Assembly (NCBI GenBank): GCA_017429205.1
Contig: JAFRPH010000049.1
Location: 1 to 63,868, forward strand
From: Bacteroidales bacterium
GTDB taxonomy: Bacteria; Bacteroidota; Bacteroidia; Bacteroidales; UBA932
Direction: 5' to 3'
Length of the DNA stretch: 63,868 nucleotides
In this document: one piece after another, positions 35,801-44,339 of the stretch
How the letters are laid out: every line of letters begins with the position of its first letter
How positions within the stretch are numbered: the first letter of the stretch is position 1
Translations under genes and position numbers: made by a program
Notes under the pieces: generated by a model
What the model was told of the DNA's origin: nothing
The model's input: only the letters and a program-made list of their open reading frames with translations
The model's database searches: none

Positions 35801-37393
35801 CTACTTCTTGCACTCGATCGCCGCGCGCTCGATGGGGAAGGCGGCCTGGTAGGCCGCGAGCCAGGTGTTGAAGCCGGCGACATCGGCGGGATCCGGGGCG
35901 ATTTCCGTGGCGTTGAGGTCGGCGAAGACCACCTTGTCCAGGAAGTCGGGGAGGGTCATCCCGCTGGCATTGTTCACGAGGAAGGAGGCGAGGATGGCGA
36001 TGCCCCAGGCGCCGCCTTCGCCCGCCGTCTCCATCACGGAGATGGGAGAGTTCAGGGCGGCGGCGAGGAAGCGCTGTCCCACGACCGGGGTCTTGAACAG
36101 GCCGCCGTGGCCGGTGATGCGGTCCACCTTCACGTGTTCCTGCTCGAAGAGCACGTCGTTGCCGATCTTGAGCACCGCGATGGCGCCGTACAGCTGCGCG
36201 CGCATGAAGTTCGCGAGCGTGAAGTTGTCGTTGGCGTTACGCACGAACAGCGGGCGTCCCTCCGCGAAGCCGGTGACGGGCTCGCCGGAGACGTAGTTGA
36301 AGGCCACGAGGCCGCCGCAGTCGGGATCGCCTTCCAGCGCGTGCTTGAAAAGGATGCCGTAGATGGCGTGCTTGTCCTCGACGGGACCCAGGAGCTCCTG
36401 GTACTCGCGGATCATCTTCACCCAGGCGTTCAGCTCGGACGTGCAGTTGTTGCAGTGCACCATCGCCACGAGGTTGCCGTCCGGGGTGGTGACCATGTCG
36501 ATCATCTCGTTCGGCTTGGACAGCTCCTTCTCCACGACGATCATCGAGAAGGAGGAGGTGCCGGCGGAGACGTTGCCGGTGCGGGGACGCACGGCGTTCG
36601 TCGCGACCATGCCGGTGCCGGCGTCGCCTTCCGGCGGGCACAGCGGCACGCCGGCCTGCAGGTGCCCGGAGATGTCCAGGCGCTTGGCGCCCGTCTCGGT
36701 CAGCCGGCCGGCAGGGGCGCCGGCAGGCAGGACCTTCGGCAGGATGTCACGCAGCTTCCACGGGAAGCCCTTCTTTTCCACGAGCTTCTCGAACTTCTCC
36801 ACCATGTCGGCCCGGTAGTTCCCGGTGGTCGGGTCCACGGGCAGCATGCCGGAGGCGTCCCCCACGCCCAGGACCTTCTCGCCGGTGAGCTTCCAGTGGA
36901 TGTAGCCGGCCAGGGTGGTGAAATAGGCGATCTGCGGGACGTGCTCCTCGCCGTTCAGGATGGCCTGGTACAGGTGGGAGATGCTCCAGCGGAGCGGAAT
37001 GTTGTAGACGAACAGCTTGGACAGCTCCGCCGCGGCGGGACCCGTGTTGGTGTTCCGCCAGGTGCGGAAGGGAACGAGCAGGCTGCCTTCCTGGTCGAAA
37101 GGCATATACCCGTGCATCATCGCGCTGATGCCGATGGCGCCGAGGCGCTCGATCTCCACGTCGTACTGCTTGCGGACGTCGGCGCGGAGGTCGGCGTAGC
37201 ACTGCTGGAGGCCGAACCAGATGAGTTCCTTGCTGTAGGTCCACAGGCCGTCCACGAGCTGGTTTTCCCACTCGTAGCTGCCCTGGGCGATGGGGACGTG
37301 TTCCTCATCGACCAGGACGGCCTTGATGCGGGTGGAGCCGAACTCGATGCCGAGGACGGCTCTTCCGGATTCGATGGTTCTTCTTGCGTCCAT
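35801..37393 (-). CDS. FGGY-family carbohydrate kinase, probable L-ribulokinase
   Basis: 530 residues. ATP-dependent pentulose kinase. The FGGY N-terminal ATPase lobe has VLGIEFGSTRIKAVLVD, GISAMMHGYMPFD and FRTWRNTNT. The C-terminal lobe has GNVSAGTSSFSMIVVE, FNYVSGEP and DRITGHGGLFKTPVVGQRFL. Close relatives are often annotated xylulokinase, but it is the last gene of araR-araP-araD-araA and starts within 2 bases of the araA stop, so phosphorylation of L-ribulose is the expected step. Classic AraB is a different subgroup. The mRNA end is not obvious, with repeats just beyond the stop. Confidence 0.9.
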   Translation of the reverse strand: MDARRTIESGRAVLGIEFGSTRIKAVLVDEEHVPIAQGSYEWENQLVDGLWTYSKELIWFGLQQCYADLRADVRKQYDVEIERLGAIGISAMMHGYMPFDQEGSLLVPFRTWRNTNTGPAAAELSKLFVYNIPLRWSISHLYQAILNGEEHVPQIAYFTTLAGYIHWKLTGEKVLGVGDASGMLPVDPTTGNYRADMVEKFEKLVEKKGFPWKLRDILPKVLPAGAPAGRLTETGAKRLDISGHLQAGVPLCPPEGDAGTGMVATNAVRPRTGNVSAGTSSFSMIVVEKELSKPNEMIDMVTTPDGNLVAMVHCNNCTSELNAWVKMIREYQELLGPVEDKHAIYGILFKHALEGDPDCGGLVAFNYVSGEPVTGFAEGRPLFVRNANDNFTLANFMRAQLYGAIAVLKIGNDVLFEQEHVKVDRITGHGGLFKTPVVGQRFLAAALNSPISVMETAGEGGAWGIAILASFLVNNASGMTLPDFLDKVVFADLNATEIAPDPADVAGFNTWLAAYQAAFPIERAAIECKK

Positions 37394-37394
37394 C

Positions 37395-38930
37395 TTACTT
37401 GAGCGCCTTGTTGAGCATATAGTACACCTCGTTCATCTTGAGTTCCTTCTTGAACTCGGGGATGGTGGTGTTCTTGCTGATGTGGACGAACTCGATGCCG
37501 GTCATCTCGGCGAAGTCGTCCCAGTAGTCGGCCGTGATGTCATAGCTGAAGGCGGAGTGGTGCGTGCCGCCCGCGAGGATCCAGGCGCCGGCGCCCACCT
37601 CGAAGGTCGGCTGCGGGACCCAGAGGGCCGAGGCGACGGGGAGCTTGGGCATCGGCTTGGGCTCGATGCACTCCACGTCCTGGGCGATGAGGCGGAAACG
37701 GTTGCCGAGGTCCACGACGGTGGCCTTGATGCCGAAGCCGGTCTTGGAGGTGAAGACGAGGCGGGCGGTGGGCTGCTTGCGGATGCCGATGCCGAGGAAA
37801 TGGACCTCGAGCTTGGGCTTGTCGACCGCGATCATCGGGCAGATCTCGAGCATATGGCTCTGCAGGCAGGAGCTGCGGTCGCCGGCGAAGTTGAGGGTGT
37901 AGTCCTCGAGGAAGGAGCAGCCCTTCGGCAGGCCCTGGGACATCACCCAGAGGGTGCGGTACAGGCAGGAGGTCTTCCAGTCGCCTTCGGCGCCGAAGCC
38001 GATGCCTTCCTCCATCAGACGCTGGGAGGCGAGGCCCGGGATCTGGTCGAAGCCGCAGAAGTCGGGGGCGTCGACGTCGGCGTCGCCGAGGTCGTCGAAG
38101 TTCGTGGTGAAGGCGGTGGCGCCCTCGTCCTTCAGGACGCGGCGCAGGGCGATCTCCGCCTTGGCGGAGTTGCGCACCTTCTCCCAGTACACCTTCTCGC
38201 CGGTCTCGTCGATCTTGATGGTGTACAGCTTCTTGTACTCCTCGACCAGGGCGTCGGTCTCTTCGTCCGTGACCTTCTTGAAGTATTCCATCAGGGAGGA
38301 CACCGGGTAGTAGTCCACGTGATAGCCCAGGCGCTGCTCGAACTCGACGCGGTCGCCGTCGGTCACGGCGACGTTGTTCATGTTCATGCCGAACATCAGG
38401 CAGCGGACCTGCTTCGCATCGGCGACGCCGGCGGCCACGCGGGCCCACACGGCGATCTGCTTCTGCGCGGCCTCGTCCTTCCAGTAGCCGACGACGACCT
38501 TGCGCTGGACGCGCATCCGGGTGCAGATGTGGCCGTACTCGATGTCGCCGTGGGCGCTCTGGTTCAGGTTCATGAAGTCCATGTCGATGTCGCCCCACGG
38601 AATCTCCGCGTTGTACTGGGTGTGGAAGTGCAGGAGGGGCTTCTCCAGGGACTGGAGGCCCTTGATCCACATCTTGGCGGGGGAGAAGGTGTGCATCCAC
38701 GTGATCACGCCGACGCACTTCTCGTCGTTGTTCGCGGCCTTCATCACGGCCTCGACCTCCTTGCTGGAGTTGGCGGTACCCTTATAGACGATCTTGACGG
38801 GAATGTTGCCCGACGCATTCAGACCTTCCACCATTTCCTTGGAATGTCCGTCGACGGCGACCACCGCATCTCCGCCATAGAGGAGCTGCGCACCGGTCAC
38901 CCACCATAATTCGCAATTTTCAAAAGCCAT
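37395..38930 (-). CDS. araA: L-arabinose isomerase
   Basis: 511 residues. Converts L-arabinose to L-ribulose, Mn-dependent, cytoplasmic. The N-terminus MAFENCELWWVTGAQLLYGG is diagnostic. VITWMHTFSPAKMWIKGL, FHTQYNAEIPWGDIDMDFMN and GIGFGAEGDWKTSCLYRT (metal-binding Glu) follow, and YSFMEDYTLN-like sequence (here CSFLEDYTLNF) supplies another metal ligand. It lies 4 bases after araD and one base before the kinase start, in a single operon. Confidence 0.97.
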   Translation of the reverse strand: MAFENCELWWVTGAQLLYGGDAVVAVDGHSKEMVEGLNASGNIPVKIVYKGTANSSKEVEAVMKAANNDEKCVGVITWMHTFSPAKMWIKGLQSLEKPLLHFHTQYNAEIPWGDIDMDFMNLNQSAHGDIEYGHICTRMRVQRKVVVGYWKDEAAQKQIAVWARVAAGVADAKQVRCLMFGMNMNNVAVTDGDRVEFEQRLGYHVDYYPVSSLMEYFKKVTDEETDALVEEYKKLYTIKIDETGEKVYWEKVRNSAKAEIALRRVLKDEGATAFTTNFDDLGDADVDAPDFCGFDQIPGLASQRLMEEGIGFGAEGDWKTSCLYRTLWVMSQGLPKGCSFLEDYTLNFAGDRSSCLQSHMLEICPMIAVDKPKLEVHFLGIGIRKQPTARLVFTSKTGFGIKATVVDLGNRFRLIAQDVECIEPKPMPKLPVASALWVPQPTFEVGAGAWILAGGTHHSAFSYDITADYWDDFAEMTGIEFVHISKNTTIPEFKKELKMNEVYYMLNKALK

Positions 38931-38934
38931 AGTT

Positions 38935-39699
38935 CTATTCAGTGTTTTTACGTTTCTTGATTCTGGGTTCTTTCTTCTTTTTCTGGCCGTAGTAAGCGTT
39001 CGGGCCGTGCTTGCGGGAGTAGTGCTTCTCGATGAGCATCTTGTTCATCGAGGGCTTGTTGCTTTCCAGCGGTCCCATGTAGATGTTGCTGGACAAGTGG
39101 ATCGATTTGGCGATGAAGGCCATCTTGGCGACTTCCTCGAGGACGACGGCGTTATGGACGGCGTTGTCGGCGTCGGTGCCCCAGGTGAAGGGACCGTGGT
39201 TCTTGACGAGGACCGCCGGGGTGTCCATCGGCTTCATGGCGCTGAAGCGCTCGACGATGACGTTGCCGGTCTCCTTCTCGTACTCCCCGAAGATTTCCTT
39301 CTTCTTCATGTCGCGCGTGCAGGGGATGTCGTCGTAGAAGTAGTCGGCGTGGGTGGTGCCGAGGCTCGGGATGTCGCGGCCGGCCTGGGCCCAGGCCGTC
39401 GCGAAGGTGGAGTGGGTATGGACCACGCCGCCGATTTCCGGGAACGCCTTGTACAGGACGAGGTGCGTGGGGGTGTCGGAGGAGGGATTGAGATCGCCCT
39501 CCACGACTTTCCCTTCGAGGTCCACGACCACCATGTCGGACGGTTTCATCCCGTCATAGGAGACGCCGGAGGGCTTGATCACCACGAGGCCGGATTCCCG
39601 GTCGATGGCGGAGACATTGCCCCAGGTGAAGAGGACGAGGCCGTGCTTTACAAGGTCCAGGTTGGCCTTGCAGACCTTTTCTTTGAGTTCTTCTAACAT
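38935..39699 (-). CDS. araD: L-ribulose-5-phosphate 4-epimerase
   Basis: 254 residues. Converts L-ribulose 5-phosphate to D-xylulose 5-phosphate, feeding the pentose phosphate pathway. Class II aldolase/epimerase fold: [55 protein letters not shown] (zinc His pair) and [14 protein letters not shown] (third zinc His). About 20 residues longer than E. coli AraD, ending in a very basic tail ([17 protein letters not shown]), which is unusual for this enzyme. It is 3 bases after the symporter gene and 4 bases before araA. Confidence 0.96.
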   Translation of the reverse strand: MLEELKEKVCKANLDLVKHGLVLFTWGNVSAIDRESGLVVIKPSGVSYDGMKPSDMVVVDLEGKVVEGDLNPSSDTPTHLVLYKAFPEIGGVVHTHSTFATAWAQAGRDIPSLGTTHADYFYDDIPCTRDMKKKEIFGEYEKETGNVIVERFSAMKPMDTPAVLVKNHGPFTWGTDADNAVHNAVVLEEVAKMAFIAKSIHLSSNIYMGPLESNKPSMNKMLIEKHYSRKHGPNAYYGQKKKKEPRIKKRKNTE

Positions 39700-39702
39700 A
39701 GA

Positions 39703-41424
39703 CTACCAGAAATAGATGTAGAAGGCCACGGTGAAGGCCAGGATGATGACGGTGTGGATGATGTCCCAGGTGCCCCAGGAGGCGCGGGTTTCGGCCTTCT
39801 GCTCGGGCGTGGCGGTGCCGAAGCACAGACCCTGGACCTGCTCGGGCGCGGGCTTCTTGGTGCACAGGGTGACGACGATTGCGAGGGCGATGCAGAACAG
39901 GAACATCCAGACGCAGAACGCATAGACGTTCATCTCGTTGAAGATGTAGGTGAAGACGTTGTGGGCCTCCGGGTTGACGATCATCGTGAAGAGGCGGGTG
40001 AAGCCCAGGACGAGACCGACGATGAGGGTCCACATACCGGCCTTCGGGGAGGTCTTCTTCCAGCTGATACCCAGGAGGAACACGGCGGCGATGGCCGGGG
40101 CGAGGAGGCTCTGGACGCTCTGGATGTAGTTGTACAGGCTCTTGCCCATCCGCTGGATGACGAAGATCCACAGGACGCCGAGGACGACCACGACGACGGT
40201 GGCGATACGGCCGATGGTGACGAGCTTCTTCTCATCGGTCTCCGGGTGCTTGCGCTTGTAGATGTCGATGGTGTACAGCATCGCGGAGGAGTTGTACAGG
40301 GAGGCGAGGGAGCTCATCAGGGCGGCGAGGATACCGCAGATCACCACGCCCTTCAGGCCCACCGGCAGGAGGGTGTTGACGAGCATCGGGAAGGCGATGT
40401 CCGGGTTGGCGACGGTACCGTCGGCCTGGAGGCCGAGAGCGGTCGCGAGCTGCTGTCCGATGGCGGAATCCGGGGTCTTGGTGAGCGCGTAGGCGATCAT
40501 GCCGGGGATGAGGAACAGGAACACCGGGAGGAGCTTCAGGTAGGCGCCGAAGATGGTGCCGCGGCGGGCCTCCTTCTGGTTCTTGCCGGAGAGGACGCGC
40601 TGGACGATGAACTGGTCGGTGCACCAGTACCAGAAGCCGATGATGGCGGAGCCGAAGAGGGCGCCGTACCACGGGAATTCGGGATCCTTGCCGGAGCGCA
40701 TCAGGTCGGTCATCGAGTCGCCGAGGTCATTGACGGGCTGGGCGCTGCAGATGTCCATCATCGCGTTCCAGCCGCCGAGCTCGCGGAGACCCAGGTACAG
40801 GATCACGAGGGAGCCGATCAGGAGAATCGGGGTCTGCAGGACGGAGGTCTTCAGGACGGATTCCATACCGCCGATGACGGTGTAGATGGCGGTGATGATC
40901 ACCAGGGCGAGGGCCGCGACCCAGAAGTTGATGCCCAGGAGGGTGTTCAGCGCGAGGCCGCCGGCGAGGACGGTCACGGACACCTTGGTGAGGACGTAGC
41001 TGGCGAGGGAGAGCCAGGTCAGGATGCCGCGGCTTTCCTTGTTGTAGCGCTTCTCGAGGAACTCGGGCATGGTGTAGACCATGCTGCGCTCGTAGAACGG
41101 GACGAAGACCCAGCCGAGGATGAGGATCATCCAGCCCTGGATTTCCCAGTGGGCCTGGGCCATGCCGGCGGAGGCGCCGGTGCCCGCGAGGCCGATCAGG
41201 TGCTCGGAGCCGATGTTGGAGGCGAAGATGGAGGCGCCGATGGCGATCCAGGTGGCGCTGCGGCCACTGAGGAAGTAGTCACCGGAGGTTTCCTTCTTCT
41301 TGCGGGAGACGTCCCAGCAGATCCAGACCATCGCCAGGAAGAAGATGGCGATCACGATCCAGTCCCAGGAGGCGAGCGAGATGCGGTTCAGGTCCGCAGC
41401 CGCGATGAGAAGATTGTTGAACAT
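39703..41424 (-). CDS. Sodium:solute symporter (SSS family), probable L-arabinose transporter
   Basis: 573 residues, inner membrane, about 14 hydrophobic segments. Sodium-coupled sugar importer. SGRSATWIAIGASIFASNIGSEHLIGLAGTGA holds the SSS family signature (around 41160-41270). VISG-like CGILAALMSSLASLYNSSAM and WYWCTDQFIVQRVLSGK are typical of the sugar (SGLT-like) subgroup. It follows the NUDIX regulator by 18 bases and precedes araD by 3 bases, matching the ara locus I recall from Bacteroides thetaiotaomicron, where this gene is called araP. Transport of arabinose is inferred from this context. Confidence 0.93.
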   Translation of the reverse strand: MFNNLLIAAADLNRISLASWDWIVIAIFFLAMVWICWDVSRKKKETSGDYFLSGRSATWIAIGASIFASNIGSEHLIGLAGTGASAGMAQAHWEIQGWMILILGWVFVPFYERSMVYTMPEFLEKRYNKESRGILTWLSLASYVLTKVSVTVLAGGLALNTLLGINFWVAALALVIITAIYTVIGGMESVLKTSVLQTPILLIGSLVILYLGLRELGGWNAMMDICSAQPVNDLGDSMTDLMRSGKDPEFPWYGALFGSAIIGFWYWCTDQFIVQRVLSGKNQKEARRGTIFGAYLKLLPVFLFLIPGMIAYALTKTPDSAIGQQLATALGLQADGTVANPDIAFPMLVNTLLPVGLKGVVICGILAALMSSLASLYNSSAMLYTIDIYKRKHPETDEKKLVTIGRIATVVVVVLGVLWIFVIQRMGKSLYNYIQSVQSLLAPAIAAVFLLGISWKKTSPKAGMWTLIVGLVLGFTRLFTMIVNPEAHNVFTYIFNEMNVYAFCVWMFLFCIALAIVVTLCTKKPAPEQVQGLCFGTATPEQKAETRASWGTWDIIHTVIILAFTVAFYIYFW

Positions 41425-41442
41425 GGAGTGTGAATATTGAAG

Positions 41443-42120
41443 TTAGATTTTGAAATTGCCGTCGTATTTCTCCCGGTTGAAGCGGTACAGGGCCGCGCCC
41501 TTGCGGGAGAGGGTCTTGTCGATGTGCCCCGTCTTCTCGATGTAGTCCATCTGGGCGATCCGCTTGCGGAAGTTCCGTTTGTCGATGGGCTCGCCGAGGA
41601 TGGCCTCGTAGAGGGTCTGGAGCTGCGTGAGGGTGAATTCCTCCGGGAGGAGGTTGATGCCCACGGGTTTCACCGTGGCCTGGTAGCGCATGAAGCGGAG
41701 GGCGTCCTGCACCATCCGGTCGTGGTCGAAGATGAGGCGGGGGATGGCGGGAAGCTTGATCCAGAAGGCGTTATGGGCCCGGACCAGCTCCCGGTCATAG
41801 CGCTTGATGTCCACGAGGGCGTAGTACGCGGTGGAGAGCACGCGCTCCCCGGGGTCGCGCCCCACCTCGCCGTAGGTATGGACCTGGCGCATATACAGGT
41901 CGTCGAGGCCCGTGAGTTCGGCCACGATCCGGCGGGCGGCGTCGTCGATGTCCTCGCCGTCCTCGACGAACCCGCCCGCGAGGGACCATTCGCCCTTCGC
42001 CGGCTCGAAATTCCGCTGGAGCAGCAGCAGGCTGAGCTCACCCTCCTCGAATCCGAAGATGATGCAGTCCACGGCCGCGTGGAACTTGGGATGTACGCTG
42101 TAATAGGCTTGTTCGGCCAT
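41443..42120 (-). CDS. araR: NUDIX-domain transcriptional regulator of arabinose use (AraR-like)
   Basis: 225 residues. The N-terminal NUDIX fold (about 10-145) is followed by a winged helix (about 150-225; LPEEFTLTQLQTLYEAILGE). The NUDIX box is degenerate: G50 and E56 are kept, but the catalytic REUxEE reads R64-I-V-A-E-L, losing two glutamates, so it should bind rather than hydrolyse a ligand. This is the NrtR-like class. Bacteroides AraR regulators of this type are described as sensing L-arabinose. It heads the ara operon and probably represses itself and the divergent GH97 through the paired operators at 42130-42188. Start ATG 42120 is used; an upstream frame to 42132 would enter the operator. 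Confidence 0.93.
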   Translation of the reverse strand: MAEQAYYSVHPKFHAAVDCIIFGFEEGELSLLLLQRNFEPAKGEWSLAGGFVEDGEDIDDAARRIVAELTGLDDLYMRQVHTYGEVGRDPGERVLSTAYYALVDIKRYDRELVRAHNAFWIKLPAIPRLIFDHDRMVQDALRFMRYQATVKPVGINLLPEEFTLTQLQTLYEAILGEPIDKRNFRKRIAQMDYIEKTGHIDKTLSRKGAALYRFNREKYDGNFKI

Positions 42121-42129
42121 TGGCTTTAG

Positions 42130-42150
42130 CAAGTGTTCAAACTACACTTG
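42130..42150. promoter_or_regulatory. Operator 1 (candidate AraR site)
   Basis: CAAGTGT-N7-ACACTTG is a perfect inverted repeat. It lies immediately downstream of the ara operon -7 box and over its expected start of transcription, a repressing position. Confidence 0.7.
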
Positions 42151-42158
42151 CAAAGATA
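42151..42158 (-). promoter_or_regulatory. -7 promoter box for the ara operon
   Basis: Minus-strand TATCTTTG followed by C is a full match, 31 bases upstream of the regulator ATG at 42120. Confidence 0.75.
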
Positions 42159-42165
42159 GGGAAAT

Positions 42166-42188
42166 AAAAGTGTACGTGCAACACTTTT
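42166..42188. promoter_or_regulatory. Operator 2 (candidate AraR site)
   Basis: AAAAGTGT-N7-ACACTTTT is a perfect 8-bp inverted repeat sharing AAGTGT-N7-ACACTT with operator 1. The centres are 37 bases apart. It overlaps the -33 region of both the ara promoter and the divergent GH97 promoter. Confidence 0.7.
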
Positions 42189-42202
42189 TAGAAAAAAGTT
42201 TG

Positions 42203-42210
42203 TATCTTTG
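42203..42210 (+). promoter_or_regulatory. -7 promoter box for GH97, predicting a leaderless mRNA
   Basis: TATCTTTG ends 3 bases before ATG 42214 and 6 bases before ATG 42217. Confidence 0.75.
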
Positions 42211-42213
42211 GAC

Positions 42214-44235
42214 ATGATGAAAAAAATAGCCTTGATTCTCAGCTTGGCGATCCTCGCGCTGCCGGCGGCGGCGAAGGAGGAGCGCGTGGCCGGCCCGGAC
42301 GGGCGGCTGGTGGTGACCGTGTCGGACGAGGGCGGTATGCCCACGTACAGCGTAGCGTATGACGGGGCGGCGTTCCTGGCGCCGTCGCCGCTAGGCCTGA
42401 AGGCCGACATCGGCGACTTCACCGCCGGCCTCACCCTGACCGGCTTCGCCCAGGAGGCCGTGGCCGACGACTACAGCGTCCCGACCATCAAGACCTCGAC
42501 GGTCCATTACCGCGCGAACAAGGGCGTTTTCACCTTCGCGAAGGACGGAAAGCCCGTCATCGACGTGATCTTCCAGGTGAGCGCGAACGACATCGCTTTC
42601 CGCTATCGGATCTACGCGCCGAAGCCGGATACGAAGGTTTGCGTCATCACGGAGGAGGCGACGGGGTACGTGTTCCGGGACGGGACGACGGGCTTCCTGA
42701 GCCCGATGATGGGGCCCATGTCCGGCTTCGCCCGCACCACGCCCAGCTATGAGACGGATTATCAGGCCGATCAGCCTCTGGGCAAGAACGGCGACGGCCA
42801 CGGCTATGTGTTCCCGGCGCTGTTCCGCAACGGGAACGACGGCTGGGTGCTCCTCAGCGAGACCGGCGTGAACGGGACGTACTGCGGCGGGCGGCTCATC
42901 GGCAACGCCGACGGCTCCTACCGCCTCGCCTTCCCGATGCCGGAGGAAATCGGCGGCAACGGCACGAGCACCGTGGGCCTGGCCATCCCGGGCTGCACGC
43001 CCTGGCGCACCATCACCGTCGCACGCGACCTGAAGCCCATCGTCGAGACCACCGTCGCCTGGGATGTCGTGGAACCGCAGTACGAAGCCTCCCAGGTCTA
43101 TGAGCCCTCCCGCGGCTCCTGGAGCTGGATCCTGAAGATGGACAGCAACACCACCTATCCCGTGCAGCTGCAGTACATCGACTTCAGCGCCGCGATGGGC
43201 TGGGAGACCATACTCGTGGACGCCCTCTGGGACACCCAGATCGGCCGCGAGAACATGGAAAAGCTCGCCGCGTATGCGAAGGAGAAGGGCGTCCGGCTCT
43301 TCGTCTGGTACAACTCCAACGGCTATTGGAACGACGCCCCGCAGGGCCCGCGGAACATCATGAACCGCAGCGTCACCCGCCGCGCCGAGATGGCCTGGCT
43401 GCAGAAACTCGGCGTCAAGGGCATCAAGGTCGATTTCTTCGGCTCCGACAAGCAGGTGATGCTCCAGCTCTACGAGGACATCCTCGTCGACGCCAACGAC
43501 TTCGGCCTCCAGTGCGTCTTCCACGGTTGCACCCTGCCGCGCGGCTGGGAGCGGATGTATCCCAATTTCGCCTCGGCCGAAGCCGTCGTCGCCAGCGAGA
43601 ACCTCTATTTCGGCCAGTACCGCTGCGACCGCGAGGCCTTCAGCGCCACCCTGCACCCGTTCATCCGCAACACCGTCGCGGCGATGGACTTCGGCGGCAG
43701 CACCCTGAACAAGGTCTACAATCCCTTCAACGACACCGCCCGCCGCGGCTCCATCCGCCGCACTTCCGACGTCTTCGCCCTCGCCACGGCCGTGCTCTTC
43801 CAGAGCTACGTCCAGCACTTCGCGATGACGCCCGATAACCTCACCGACGCACCGGCCTGGGCCGTCGACTTCATGAAGGAGGTTCCGACGAAGTGGGACG
43901 AGGTCAAGTTCATCGACGGTTACCCCGGCCAGTACGTCGTCCTCGCGCGTCGCGCGGGCGCAAAATGGTATTATGTGGGCATCAACGCATCGGCGGAATC
44001 CCGCACCGTGGAAGTCGACCTTCCGGCCGGCGATTATACGCTGTATTCCGATACGGTCGAGCCCGCCACGGCGAAGGCCGCCCGCAAGCTCCACGGCAAG
44101 AAGGCGCCCCTGACGCTGGAACCGCGCCAGACCACCGCCGCCACCTTCCTCGGCGCCCGCGAATCCCGCTCCCACAAGGGCGGCCCCGTGAAAGTCACCA
44201 TCCCCTGCAACGGCGGCTTCGTAATCGTGCAATAG
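42214..44235 (+). CDS. GH97-family glycoside hydrolase (alpha-galactosidase/beta-L-arabinopyranosidase-like)
   Basis: About 673 residues, periplasmic (signal peptide MMKKIALILSLAILALPAAAK). The GH97 N-terminal beta-sandwich (about 20-275) is followed by a (beta/alpha)8 barrel with SRGSWSWILKMDSN, DALWDTQIG, RLFVWYNSNGYW and GVKGIKVDFFGSD. Asp407 in KVDFF fits the nucleophile position of retaining GH97 enzymes; ASENLYFG follows. Retaining members include alpha-galactosidases and beta-L-arabinopyranosidases. Its promoter overlaps operator 2, so it probably belongs to the arabinose regulon, favouring release of arabinose or galactose side groups. ATG 42217 is an equally good start. Confidence 0.93.
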   Translation: MMKKIALILSLAILALPAAAKEERVAGPDGRLVVTVSDEGGMPTYSVAYDGAAFLAPSPLGLKADIGDFTAGLTLTGFAQEAVADDYSVPTIKTSTVHYRANKGVFTFAKDGKPVIDVIFQVSANDIAFRYRIYAPKPDTKVCVITEEATGYVFRDGTTGFLSPMMGPMSGFARTTPSYETDYQADQPLGKNGDGHGYVFPALFRNGNDGWVLLSETGVNGTYCGGRLIGNADGSYRLAFPMPEEIGGNGTSTVGLAIPGCTPWRTITVARDLKPIVETTVAWDVVEPQYEASQVYEPSRGSWSWILKMDSNTTYPVQLQYIDFSAAMGWETILVDALWDTQIGRENMEKLAAYAKEKGVRLFVWYNSNGYWNDAPQGPRNIMNRSVTRRAEMAWLQKLGVKGIKVDFFGSDKQVMLQLYEDILVDANDFGLQCVFHGCTLPRGWERMYPNFASAEAVVASENLYFGQYRCDREAFSATLHPFIRNTVAAMDFGGSTLNKVYNPFNDTARRGSIRRTSDVFALATAVLFQSYVQHFAMTPDNLTDAPAWAVDFMKEVPTKWDEVKFIDGYPGQYVVLARRAGAKWYYVGINASAESRTVEVDLPAGDYTLYSDTVEPATAKAARKLHGKKAPLTLEPRQTTAATFLGARESRSHKGGPVKVTIPCNGGFVIVQ

Positions 44236-44237
44236 AC

Positions 44238-44272
44238 GCCGATGGTGGTCCAAAGGAGGGACCACCATCGGC
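44238..44272. terminator. Twin hairpin A
   Basis: A perfect 14-bp stem (GCCGATGGTGGTCC with GGACCACCATCGGC) has a 7-nt loop, 2 bases after the GH97 stop. No T run follows on the plus strand. Confidence 0.6.
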
Positions 44273-44289
44273 AAAATACCGGTTAAAAC

Positions 44290-44324
44290 GCAGAAGGTGG
44301 TCCAGGACATGGACCACCTTCTGC
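44290..44324. terminator. Twin hairpin B
   Basis: A perfect 14-bp stem (GCAGAAGGTGGTCC with GGACCACCTTCTGC) and a 7-nt loop, same geometry as hairpin A and sharing the GGTGGTCC core. On the minus strand GTTTTAACC follows, so it may terminate GH43. Confidence 0.6.
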
Positions 44325-44339
44325 AGTGTCAATCTGGAA

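Noticed and set aside
44238..44324. Twin hairpins as a minimal CRISPR array
   Set aside because: Only two units, they differ outside the core, the 17-base gap is AT-rich and no cas gene is near.
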